Below are positions 24,327 through 34,800 of a stretch of 64,000 bases of DNA, piece after piece; positions within the stretch are counted from its first letter, which is position 1; each line of letters starts with the position of its first letter. The position numbers were made by a program, and so were the translations under genes. The stretch is from Owenia fusiformis (Eukaryota; Annelida; Polychaeta; Sabellida; Oweniidae). The notes below the pieces were generated by a model, which saw only the letters and a program-made list of their open reading frames with translations, made no database searches and was not told where the DNA came from. The stretch spans positions 35,998,436-36,062,435 of the forward strand of contig CAIIXF020000006.1 of the NCBI GenBank assembly GCA_903813345.2. Direction: 5' to 3'.

Positions 24327-25036
24327 GTTCCCTTTTCATAATTTTATAATATGGGGTCTTTGGGAAATCTACTGACCTAGAAGTCACATTTTCGCAGAAA
24401 ATTAAAATTTCAAAGTTGATAAACAATATTTGATACCACATTTCTAGATGAAATGTAGTGCATCTATTCTAAATATGGGTCTAATCTGTGCTCTATATTA
24501 TTTTAAAAATCTGAAATGCTTTTTCAAAATCTCAGGGGAACTCCCAGTTTTAATAGGGAGTTGGCAGTTATGCAGTTAATGGTTTAATTAAGTGAAAGTC
24601 ATTGATTTATAGTCAAAGGAGTTGGGTAAACAAGGCCATTTTAAGCCCCACCTTTTTTTCAATTTTTCTCTGTATTTTATTAATCTATATGATGTATGTG
24701 TTTCAAAGGTGTATGAAAATTTAGGTCGCGGTCATATTTTCCCAGGTCAAGGTCAAATGTAAAAATACATGATCTCCTACCAAAATATGCCTTTTTGATC
24801 AAAATATTACATTATCAGGAGGAATTTAGTCTCATAGATGTTGGAATTGCAATATATAGTGAATTGGCAATTTGCCAAAAATGAGATAATTAGTTTCGGC
24901 CTTCATCCTTAACACTGAAAGAGAACAAAAAATACCCAAAACAGTACCTGGAAGCCTTAAACATATTTACTGGAACAAAAAGGGGTGAGAAAATTTATCA
25001 AAGCTGAAAACTGTTCTCTGATCGAATTTTCCATAT
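24327..25036. other. Intergenic sequence, no gene seen
   Basis: Begins with the second half of the duplicated segment shared with 22780-22900. The rest is unassigned AT-rich DNA. Confidence 0.4.
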
Positions 25037-25690
25037 ACAGTATTGGTCCAATATGACCCGAATGTTGGCCTTATATAATATGATGACAATCCCAGTCCAA
25101 CATCAGGCCCATATCAACCCAAATTAAATAAAATATTCCTTAGCAATATCACCCGTGTAGAAAATAGAAATCCAATATCACCAAAATATGACCCAGATAT
25201 TGGCCTTATATTATTCCAATAACAGTCCAATATCAACTCTCATTACCAAATATCATCCAAATATTCTGATTGCAATATACCCCAATCAAATATCACCAAA
25301 ACATGACCCAAATATTGACCTAATATTAAAGCAATTTCATCCCAATATCAATCGAATATCACCCAAATATGAGTCAGATATTCTCCTCATATGATAGTAA
25401 TATCAGCCAAATATCAATTATATGGCACTCCAATATGACCTGTCTTTGTATTGGCCTCATATTATTCCAATAACATGCCAATATCAACCCTCATATCTAC
25501 ACAATATCATCCAAATATTCTTATTGGAATAATACCATAATATCAAACCAATATCACAAAAAATGGCCGAATATAATAGCAATTTCAGACAGATATCAAT
25601 CCAGTGTCATCTCTATATCTCTATAACTCGATAACCCATAGTATAATTAAAGCAATATCAGACCAATATCCGTCAAAAGCTCTGATATCA
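25037..25690. repeat. Degenerate CCAATATCA/CCAAATAT short-motif array
   Basis: About 650 bp in which CCAATATCA, CCAAATAT and CCCAATAT words recur every 10-25 bases with longer GGCCTTATATTATTCCAATA units at 25201 and 25450. Very A-, T- and C-biased, with almost no G on this strand. The 68-codon ORF at 25188-25394 is a by-product. Confidence 0.7.
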
Positions 25691-25885
25691 ATCTGTTGTT
25701 GAATCTAGATGACAGTTATAACATATTGTTTGTACAACTTTGGCATTCTTTAGTCTTGAAGCTTAATTTTTGAAACTTTTCTCAATTATCTAGGAGAATT
25801 TATTTGCTAAGTAGAATGAATGACATCCGGCCATTTTGAATTACCAACAAAAATGGCAGGCAAAATTTTCCATAAAATTCTAAAA

Positions 25886-26000
25886 TTCACATAGAGCAAA
25901 ACTAGTCTCCATCAAAACTATTATCTGTATGCAACTATATAACATTTATGAAAGTAAAGAAGCACTAATTAGAGTGGAGACTTGTTTTGCTCTATGTGAA
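25886..26000. mobile_element. 115-bp MITE-like inverted repeat
   Basis: 26-bp ends with one mismatch: TTCACATAGAGCAAAACT at the left and the inverse TTTTGCTCTATGTGAA at the right, plus AGTCTCCA/TGGAGACT. No ORF. Confidence 0.7.
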
Positions 26001-27663
26001 AACACTCAAATGATTACTACCTCCAGTCAATAAAAGTGTCACCCAGACTTAGCATGAAATGTCCTTTCAAAGCTTTACTTACCTTTAAACAGTGCATATT
26101 GTTTAAATGAATGGTATATAATGAACATACAAAAGTATGTTTACATAATCCTGGACAGAAAAATCAAAAACATTCATTCAAAGCTCAGTAAATTGGGATT
26201 CATCGAGAGGGGTGAAAAATATCATAAATATTTGCCTTCTGACCCCTACCCTCTTTAAAGGTTTCCAACTTCAGTGTTAAACATCTGAGAAGCAATTTCA
26301 ATTCTCTGAATTATATTCTTTCATAATATCTTTCAGTACCACTGGTCAGTCTAAAGAAAACATTAACAGCTGTTACCTCATTTATTAAAACAATGGACAA
26401 AAATCTATTAATAGTTGGTTTCCATTTGCTTAGATTTGCCAAATCAAAACTCCATTTTGAAGAGTTTCAGCTGATTGAAACACATTGTTTTTGTCTGTTC
26501 TTTTGGAAGATGTTGGTAACAGCCATTGATATCTCCAGTTATTGACCAATGATAATGAAAGAATGTGGATACTGACCAAAATTTCCTATGAAATAAACAT
26601 GTAACTGTTAGGTGTCTTATGACTTTTTGAACTGATAACCTTATAAGGTGAGGGATCTATTTAAAATGGCACGGCACCACCAACGTGCAATAGTCGTTTT
26701 GCTATAAAACAAGTAAAGGATGTCTGCATGATTTAAGTACTAATAGATGATGTTTTCAAAAAATATTATAATTTTGAAAAAACAGCAATGGCATTCATTT
26801 TGTGATGATGTCATCAATTAATATTTCTAATAGGTTGTGTTCACTGTTTCATTTATAGCAAAAAGATTGAATTTTGAGGTTGGTGACATTGCGCCTTTTT
26901 AGCTTACATGTTTAAATAGATCTCACACCTTGGAATCTTATCACTTCAAAAAACTAAAAGATTTTACCATATAGTCCTATTCATTAAACGATATACAAAA
27001 CTTTTTTGACAAAAATTAATTTGAGTTTATTTCTAAATGTGAAATTATAAGATTCATTATTTGAGAATATGACTATATCAAACTTTGAGAAGCAATTTCA
27101 ATTGTCTGAATTATATTCTTTTATAAGTCTTTAATGGCTTTCTAATCTCTGGTTTGTCTAAGTAAACATGAACAGTTGTAACCTCATCTATTAAAAGAAA
27201 GGACAAGAACCTATGATTTAATATTTAGTTTCCATTGAACATTTTTCAAGAGAGGTTTCACATTCAAATTCCAGCCATGTTGGTGTCATGTAATTGAAAC
27301 TCTGCTACCATAGAAAGGCTTCTCAAACTTATATTGCAGTCATATGAAAGTTTATTTCACTTAGGGTTCAGTGACATAAACTGCATGATTCAGTTACTAA
27401 ATTGTCTTGTAATTGATGTCACCATAACTCAAGGGAAGGAATCTTTTGTATGATTTTGGCATCCGGACCCAATATAAGAAGCATTTCAAGGTGACATTGT
27501 TTTAAACACATATGTCTAATATGGTTAGATTTGCCATATCAAAACTCCAATTTGAAGAGGTTTTAACTGCTGGAATAAAAAAAATTGAAATAATTGATTT
27601 TTGTCTACCTTTGAAAGATGTTGGTTACAGTCATTGATGTATCAAGTTATTGACCAGTGCTTA
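26001..27663. repeat. Tandem ~800-bp duplicated segments (A and B)
   Basis: Segment A (about 26285-27060) and segment B (from about 27085) share GAGAAGCAATTTCAATT, TGAATTATATTCTTT, AGATTTGCCA.ATCAAAACTCC and AAGATGTTGGT.ACAG. B is interrupted at 27666 by a transposon. The distal half of the unit recurs at about 31105-31345 (AACAGCAATGGCATTCATTTTG, TTGCGCCTTTTT, CACACCTT.GAATCTTATCA). No gene recognised. Confidence 0.65.
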
Positions 27664-27665
27664 TT

Positions 27666-30386
27666 ATGTCCCCACCACATAGTGTGGGGTCATATCGTTG
27701 GTTTAGGCGTGTCCGTCTGTCTGTACGTTCAACAGTTTTCTCCAAAACCGCTACAGATATCATCTTGAAATTTACTGGGGTTACTTTTGGGTACATACAG
27801 ATCTGGTAGAAAAAATTTCGACTTGATACATACTTCTTTATCATCTTCAACTCACTTCATTCTAGATCTGATAAGATTTTGGACATGTTCATTTTGAATG
27901 TCTTAAGAAAAGTCAGTGAGTGATAATACTTGGTACCATATCAATATGGTGTTTTTGAGTTTTCATTATTTAGTAGCTTCATAAATAATTCCAGGTATCT
28001 TGCATTGTAAAAGCCCATGTCACTTTTGACATTAGTTGTATACGATGATTTTGTCAGAAAAAATTGGCAAAAATTTATATCTGCTTTTTTATTGGTGGCC
28101 ATTTTTGGATTTTCTGTTGTAGAATTTTGTCTGTAAAGTCTTGTCAACATGTTTCCAGGCTAACCGTTTCATGGATCAATTTCAAGTTTTCAGGGATGAT
28201 TCTTAGTGTGCAAATCACGAATAGATTAGTTTTTGGGCATTCTGCATAAACGTTAAGGCGGCTATTTTGGATTTTTCTTCATAAAATCTTGTATGTCAAG
28301 TCTTGTGTACACATTTCCAGGCGAAACATTTTATGGATCGATTTCAAATTTTCAGGGATGATTCCTTGAATGAAACTCTTGACCTAATTATCCCATTGAA
28401 TAAAGTTCGGAGGGATATAGGGAACGCCTCCGTCTGTCTGTCCGTACGTACGTACGTCTGTCCATCCGTCCGTCCGGGCAATAACTCAAATACCATTGGC
28501 CCGATTTTGTTCATATTTTGTACACATACGCCCTATGGGGGTAGAAGTTCTGCTCGAAAGTCGATTTTCAAAATTGCCGCTCGTTTCAAAATGGCAGCCA
28601 TTTTAGTGATGAATTTACAGTAATTTAGGTACAATATGTTAATGTTAACATATGTACAATATGTTAACTGTATTAGCAATGTGTTTTAAATGTAAAGAAG
28701 TTATATAAGACATAATAAATCTAAAAATGTAGATATTTAAGAAACATTTGACAGCCATCTTGAAAAATGGCGGCTTTTACATGCTATTTTATGATTTTTG
28801 CTGTAACTTGAAAAGTAGTGGTGCGATTTTATTCATATTTGATATGTGAATACTCCTAAGCATAGCACACTTTTTATGACACTTTGGCTAGAAGGCGGCT
28901 ATTTTGAAAATAAACGCCATTTTTACGTGGGTTATTTTACGTTTTTTACTATAACTCATAAAGTTATAGAGCGATTTTGTTCATACTTGATATGTAAATA
29001 TTCATAAGCATGGCACACTGTTTTATGACACTTTGGCTAGAAGGTGGCCATTTTTACGTGTGTTATTTTACATTTTTTACTATAACTCAAAAAAGTAATA
29101 GAGCGATTTTGTTCATATTTGATATGTGAATACTCATAAGCATGGCACACTGTTTAATGAAACTTTGGCTAGAAGGTGGCCATTTTGAAAATGGTGGCCA
29201 TTTTTAAGCATGTGTTATTTTTACAAATTTTGCTATATCTGATAACGTAGTAGAAGGATTTTGTAAAAATGACAGCCTTGGCTGTTTGATGGGATTTGCT
29301 ACGCTTTGCTGTTATCTAGTTAGTTTTTGAGCATTCTTGGTAAATGTTAAGGTGACCATTTTGGATTTTCTGTCCTAAAATATTGTCTGTAAAGTCATGT
29401 CTACTACGCATTTCCAGGCGAATTGTTTGACGGATTGATTTCAAATTTTGAGGGATGATTCTTTATATGATAATCTCGAACTGATTAGCTTTTGGGCATT
29501 CTTGGAAAATATCTGGGCCACCATTTTGGATTTTCATCCTAAAATTTTGTCTGTAAAGTCTTGTGTATGTGTTTTAAGGCGAACTGTTTGGCAGATCAAT
29601 TTCAAATTTACAGGGATGATTCTTAGTATGCTAATCCCGAACTGATCAGTTTTGGGGCATTCTGCGTAAATGTTAAGGTGACCATTATGGATTCTTCATC
29701 CTAAAATCTTGTATGTAAAGTCTTGTTTATGCCTTTCCAGGCGAAATGTTTTTTGTATCAATTTCAATTTTTTGTATGGAAATCTTGACCTGATTCCTTT
29801 TTGAGTATTCTGGATAAATGTTAAGGTGGTCATTTTGGATTTTCCATCCTAGAATCTTGTCTGTAAAGTCTTGTCTATGCATTTCCAGGCGAACTGTTTG
29901 ATGGATCGATTTTAAATTTTCAGGGATGATACGTTGTATGCAGATCTCTGATTACTTTTTGGGCATTCTGGGTAACTGTTAAGGTCCCCATTTTGGATTT
30001 TTCATCCTAAAATCTTGTCTGTAAAGTCTTGTCTACTAATTTCCGGATGAAGTTTTTTTACTGATCAATTTCAAATTTTCAGGGAAGATTCTTTGTATGA
30101 AAATCTTGACCTAATTAGTTTTTGAGCATTCTGGGTAAATGTTAATGTGGTCATTTTGGATTTTCCAACCAAAAGTCTTGTCTGTAAAGTCTTTTGAAGA
30201 ACTGTTTCATGGATTGATTTCAAATTTTCAGGGATGATTCTTAATATATGATAATCTTGAATTGATTAGCTTTCGGGCATTCTGGGGAAATATCAAGACT
30301 GTCATTTTGGATTTTTTATCCTAAAACTTAAGGTTAGCCATTCAGGATGAAAAAAATCTATTGGGAATACCCATTGGTGGGGACAT
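27666..30386. mobile_element. 2.7-kb element with ATGTCCCCACC ends and ~165-bp tandem core
   Basis: Left end ATGTCCCCACCA and right end TTGGTGGGGACAT are inverted. The body is a tandem array of roughly 165-bp units (TTGTCTGTAAAGTCTTGTC, TTTCCAGGCGAA, CAATTTCAAATTTTCAGGGA, TTCTGGGTAAATGTTAAGG, CATTTTGGATTTTTC). The same unit is found in 20849-21658. An unrelated 929-bp element (28391-29319) is nested inside. Short ORFs here follow the repeats and are not genes. Confidence 0.75.
28391..29319 (+). mobile_element. 929-bp nested insertion with hairpin start and ~140-bp internal repeats
   Basis: Splits a core unit of the surrounding element with TTA on both sides (28388-28390 and 29320-29322). It starts with a CGGAGG...CCTCCG stem and a TCCGTCC-rich tract (28430-28475). 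It then carries three to four units of about 134-148 bp (GAGCGATTTTGTTCATA, GGCACACTGTTT, CACTTTGGCTAGAAGG) and ends with GACAGCC..GGCTGTTTGATGGG. A short relative lies at about 56000-56340 on the other strand. Confidence 0.7.
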
Positions 30387-30420
30387 GTTGTACACATTTG
30401 TGTCCTTGTAAAAGTATGTA

Positions 30421-30972
30421 CAGGGTGTTTCATATGTATGCACCCCCTCTAAACTCATACATGTAGCATTACCACCCTATCATGTTATATATCATTTTGT
30501 TTGTTATGAAAAGTTACATAAGATTGCAAAGTTTCACAATCAAGTGGTGTCGCTGGAAAAAGATATAGTGTGTACAATGTATCAAACTTTATGAGCATTT
30601 TTGGACCCAGTTCTGTGATCTGTTCACTTTGTCCATTACCCATTTTTAATGAAAAAGGTGGAACCATGGTCCCTGGCTTCCCTATTAGCCACTCTATGAA
30701 TCCTGTCTATATATCTTTGTGAATAACTGTCACAGACATGTGGACTGAACACTGTCATGATGGTAACAGCTAGAAATGTGCTATACGGAAACTAAATTTT
30801 TCCCGTACCTACATCCTTTGATACATTCTTTTTTTTCAAGGACACCCCTGGATTCTGAAACTTTGCAATCTTATGTAACTTTCAATTGAGAATCAAGTGA
30901 TATATAACATGATATGGTGACAATGCTATATATATGATTTTAGAGGGGGTTGTATACATATGAAATACTCTG
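30421..30972. mobile_element. 552-bp TA-flanked MITE with CAGGGTGTTTCA end
   Basis: Left end CAGGGTGTTTCATATG and right end CATATGAAATACTCTG are inverted and both flanked by TA (30419-30420, 30973-30974). Arms extend about 110 bp (GCACCCCCTCTAAA, GTTATATATCA, TTACATAAGATTGCAAAGTT and their inverses). A mariner/pogo-like non-autonomous element is the best reading. Confidence 0.8.
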
Positions 30973-30974
30973 TA

Positions 30975-31517
30975 GATACTAATGAATGCCATTACTGTTT
31001 GTAAATTTGTTCAAAATGTAATAGTGAGTAATGCGGGAGAGTAATTTTAGTTTACTCCCCTCCCCTTTTAATCACTGTTCGATTTTAATTTTTTATAACA
31101 TATTCTGACTAATTTTGATAAAACAGCAATGGCATTCATTTTGCGATGATGATGTCATCTATTGTATTTAGAACTCATCTTGTAGACATCCACTGCTTGA
31201 TTCATAACAAAACGATTGATTTCTGCATGTTGGTGATGTTGCGCCTTTTTTTAAAATATATCACACCTTAGAATCTTATCAGCTCAAAGAACGTAAAACA
31301 CCTTACTGATTTTACCATATTGTGTACCTATTCATTCAGCAATTTATTTGTAAACTTTCTGGTGAAAAGGTAAATCTTGCAGATTTGTTTAATTTTCTGG
31401 CATTGCCCCTTCAACCATTTTTGATTACTGGGTGTGATAAAGGGGAAAATATACAAACTGACACAGATTTTTTTCTGTTTTTCAGTTGTCAAGGGAAGGG
31501 CATCTGAGGCATTGATG
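30975..31517. other. Sequence 5' of the Helentron, no gene seen
   Basis: 31105-31345 is the distal part of the duplicated segment also seen at 26775-27010. Homology fades after about 31345, so the Helentron's 5' boundary may lie between there and 31520. The short ORFs on both strands (31322-31637) have no support. Confidence 0.4.
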
Positions 31518-31548
31518 ATCGCAAGGTTTATATGCATATACCTTGCGT
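31518..31548 (+). promoter_or_regulatory. Strong hairpin upstream of the Helentron ORF
   Basis: CGCAAGGT and ACCTTGCG arms enclose the palindromic TATATGCATATA, forming a stem of about 13 pairs with one mismatch, roughly 285 bp before the ORF start. Helitron/Helentron ends carry hairpins, but here it is on the 5' side. It may be an end structure or a leader element; function inferred. Confidence 0.4.
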
Positions 31549-31669
31549 TCGTAGTCTCGATCATATATGCATCTGATTTGCGATCTTTCCTACACTTGTT
31601 CGTAGCAATTCAGTCTGAACAGAACAACTGTACTTGAAATACTGAGTGTACTTTGAGTATTTCCCGTAG

Positions 31670-31779
31670 AATTGTGAAGCAGTGCACAAATGACGGATTG
31701 TCAGAACAGAAAAATTATAGAATTGTGAACAGAATAAATGACGGATTGTCAGAACAGAAAAATGATAGAATCGTGAACA
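31670..31779 (+). repeat. Two ~55-bp direct repeats in the Helentron leader
   Basis: TAGAATTGTGAA/AATGACGGATTGTCAGAACAG/AAAAAT.ATAGAAT is repeated head to tail with small changes, ending about 55 bp before the ORF start. Probably untranslated leader. Confidence 0.7.
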
Positions 31780-31832
31780 GAGATTTTGAGAACATAAAAA
31801 CTGATAGTGCATAAAAACTGTAAATCACAAAT

Positions 31833-34800
31833 ATGAGGGGAAGTGCTGCCGAAATTTTTCAAAGTGACCTTAGAAACATAAATTTGAGCGAAAGTGCTGT
31901 CGAAATTTTTCAAAGTAATCTTAGAAACATGGATGAACTATGTAAAATCAATGAAAGGCCTACACCCTTGTGTCAAAATAAGTGTTTGCTCTCTGATACT
32001 GCATTTATATGTTCAAATAGTCATATATATGAAAATCTTGCTGCCATATCATACGCTACTGGTTCTCCACTTGCAAAACACAACATTGTTCTAACCGAAC
32101 CTATACCTGATTCTGATATTCCTGATAAGGCGAGACTATTATTACCAGGTAAAATGTCTAAATCTTTGAAGAAGAGTCTCAGACGATTGACAAAAACAAC
32201 CAATCAACCGAGTGTGAAATCCCATGGTACTACTGAAAGTGAAGTCAATTGTGATTTACTGAAAAGCAATGTCAACATTTTGGATGATATCAAATCTCTC
32301 ATTGATGAAAACAATACAGTCCTTGGATCAATCTCAAAAATGAACAAGTTTTATGTCAATAAGATTAGGGGTCAGGAAAAAGCCACCGCAAAGAAATTGA
32401 AATCAAACTTGACAAAATCATTGAAAAGACGACGTAATCAGGTAATGGTGCATTCTAGTATTAAGACCGTATCTAAACAATCCAGTCGTAAACTTGGAAG
32501 GAAAAATCACAAATTAATTTCAAAAAAAGATAAACATGTGTATGCTGAAAACCTTACAGAACCAATGTCAAAGAAAGATGAAGTAAAACAACATCATGTC
32601 TTAGAGCAGTACTTATCAGACAATTCTTTACGTGTACCAACTATCAATATGGAAACCAAGGATTCGAATGATGACACTGAAATTAAATATAAAAGCTTTT
32701 CAACAAGAAAAGAACTGAAAAGAGCAAAATATCTGAGTCGTGAATCAAATTTTACAAATAAAACAACATCCAAAAACATGCAAGAGACAGAAAATGAGAA
32801 TCCATACTTCTTAAAAGTAGTCGATGAAATGGAAGATATTTTTAACGATGATTGCCCAAGAGTGCCACCCATGAAAGTTGTTTTTGAAAGTGATGAAGAA
32901 CTTGAAAACACTGAAATTGCAGACTCTCAAACTGGTGGTTACAAGCCTGAACACCCTAGACATGAATTGAAACATAAATCAAGTGAGAATTCTGATGATA
33001 TAACAATAATTCAGTCAAAGAAAAGTGGCCCTGTTGGAAATTTCACTCCTTTACAGAATATGGAAAAACTACAGTTGTGTAACCTTCACAATTTGAAATA
33101 TTTCATCAAAACCAATGATCCTATACATATTGATGTTGAAATTCGAGACATGAAGCCTAAACAAGAATGCCTAAAGCGAATAACTGGTGATGGCAACTGT
33201 TTATTCAGAGCTATATCTTATTACATCACGAATGATGAGTCCAATCACAGAGCGATACGGCAGAGAATAGTGGCACATAGAAATGATCAGAATTGTCAAG
33301 AATACATCCAGAAAACCAGAGGCTTGTCTCACCCAGAATTGGAATTACATATTAAATCAACAAATATGAACAGATCTTCTGTGTGGGGAACTGACATCGA
33401 AATAGCTGCCGCCTGTCATTTATTCCAAATGAAAATAATAACCTATGATAGAATGAACAGCTGGTCAGTATTTGGCAGAGAGTTTGAAAACAGATGTATA
33501 TATCTAGATCACTCAACTCAAAACCATTATGATGTCATTACTGATGTGATAGGCACAGAGATACTGAAAGTCCATGATATAGTACAGGGAACTATGGCCC
33601 AGAATGATGATGTATTTGAGGATATCGGTGGAGGCAAACAATGTTTCGCAAATTCTTTGACTTATTTAATGATGTCAGAAAGTGAGGCATATCGCCATAT
33701 CGATGCTCCATTCATTGACGACGTTCTATACAGAGGCAATGTTCTTTACACAAAAATAATAACAGAAAATCCAACTCCCACTGGCTACCTCAGTATATAT
33801 GATATTCCAGAAACTGTTAGTTGCAATGATAAGACATTCACATACAGATCTACTCCAATACAAGGACAATTGGAATATTGGAACTACGATGAAGATGAAC
33901 ATGGGTTGACAATACACGAAGCTATAGACCAAGCTCTCACTGATCATGACTCTTGTCTAGTAACATTCCTTAATACAACAATGTGTGTCACAAAAAGAAA
34001 GAAGGGAGACACCACCATGTATTATTCATTCGATCCTCACTGTAGAGATAAACAGGGCAGAATTCATGAATTTGGAAAAGCAACTGTTCATAAGTCAAAC
34101 GTTTTGGAAACCATCACAATGTTAATATGGAACACAGCTGAGTCCTTAGCAGAATGCATTCAACACAGAGCAGATACAAAAAACGTTTTTATTGTTGACG
34201 CTATAATGCTTCATGAATGTAAAGCTGTGAAACAGTCTACTTTATCGAGCAAGATTAAATGTCGAAATGATCCAGGAAAGAATGAACCTGAAGAAATGAA
34301 GAAATTTGATTGCAAAGTTAAATCAAAATCGACAAAAAGGAAACTAAATTTTTCTGAGAAGTTATCAAGTGAAAGTGAATTATTAGGAAAATGCAGTCAA
34401 AATGAGCAATTGGGTGAATCAGTGAAGAAAAGGCCATGTAAAGAAAATACGAACATAAATCCAAAAATAATTAAAGAAGATGATGATGTGATGAATGTAC
34501 CAGGTAGTGAGAAAGAAATTTCTATTGGATACTTTATTCCTCTCAACAAGACACAAAAAATAGAGATTGCTAAACAATTTAATTTGAAGCGTAGAGAAAT
34601 GCGTGCTGATGCCAAACAAGATATCGAAATACTCCACTCTTTTCCGAAACAGAAATCTTTGAAAAAAGTTAAAGATGATGGGGACTGCCTTTTTAGAGCC
34701 ATTTCATATTCCATGACTAATACAGAAGATAATCACAAACAAATTAGGCAACTTATTGTTGATCATAAAAGTGATCCAATTTGCAAACAATACATCACTA

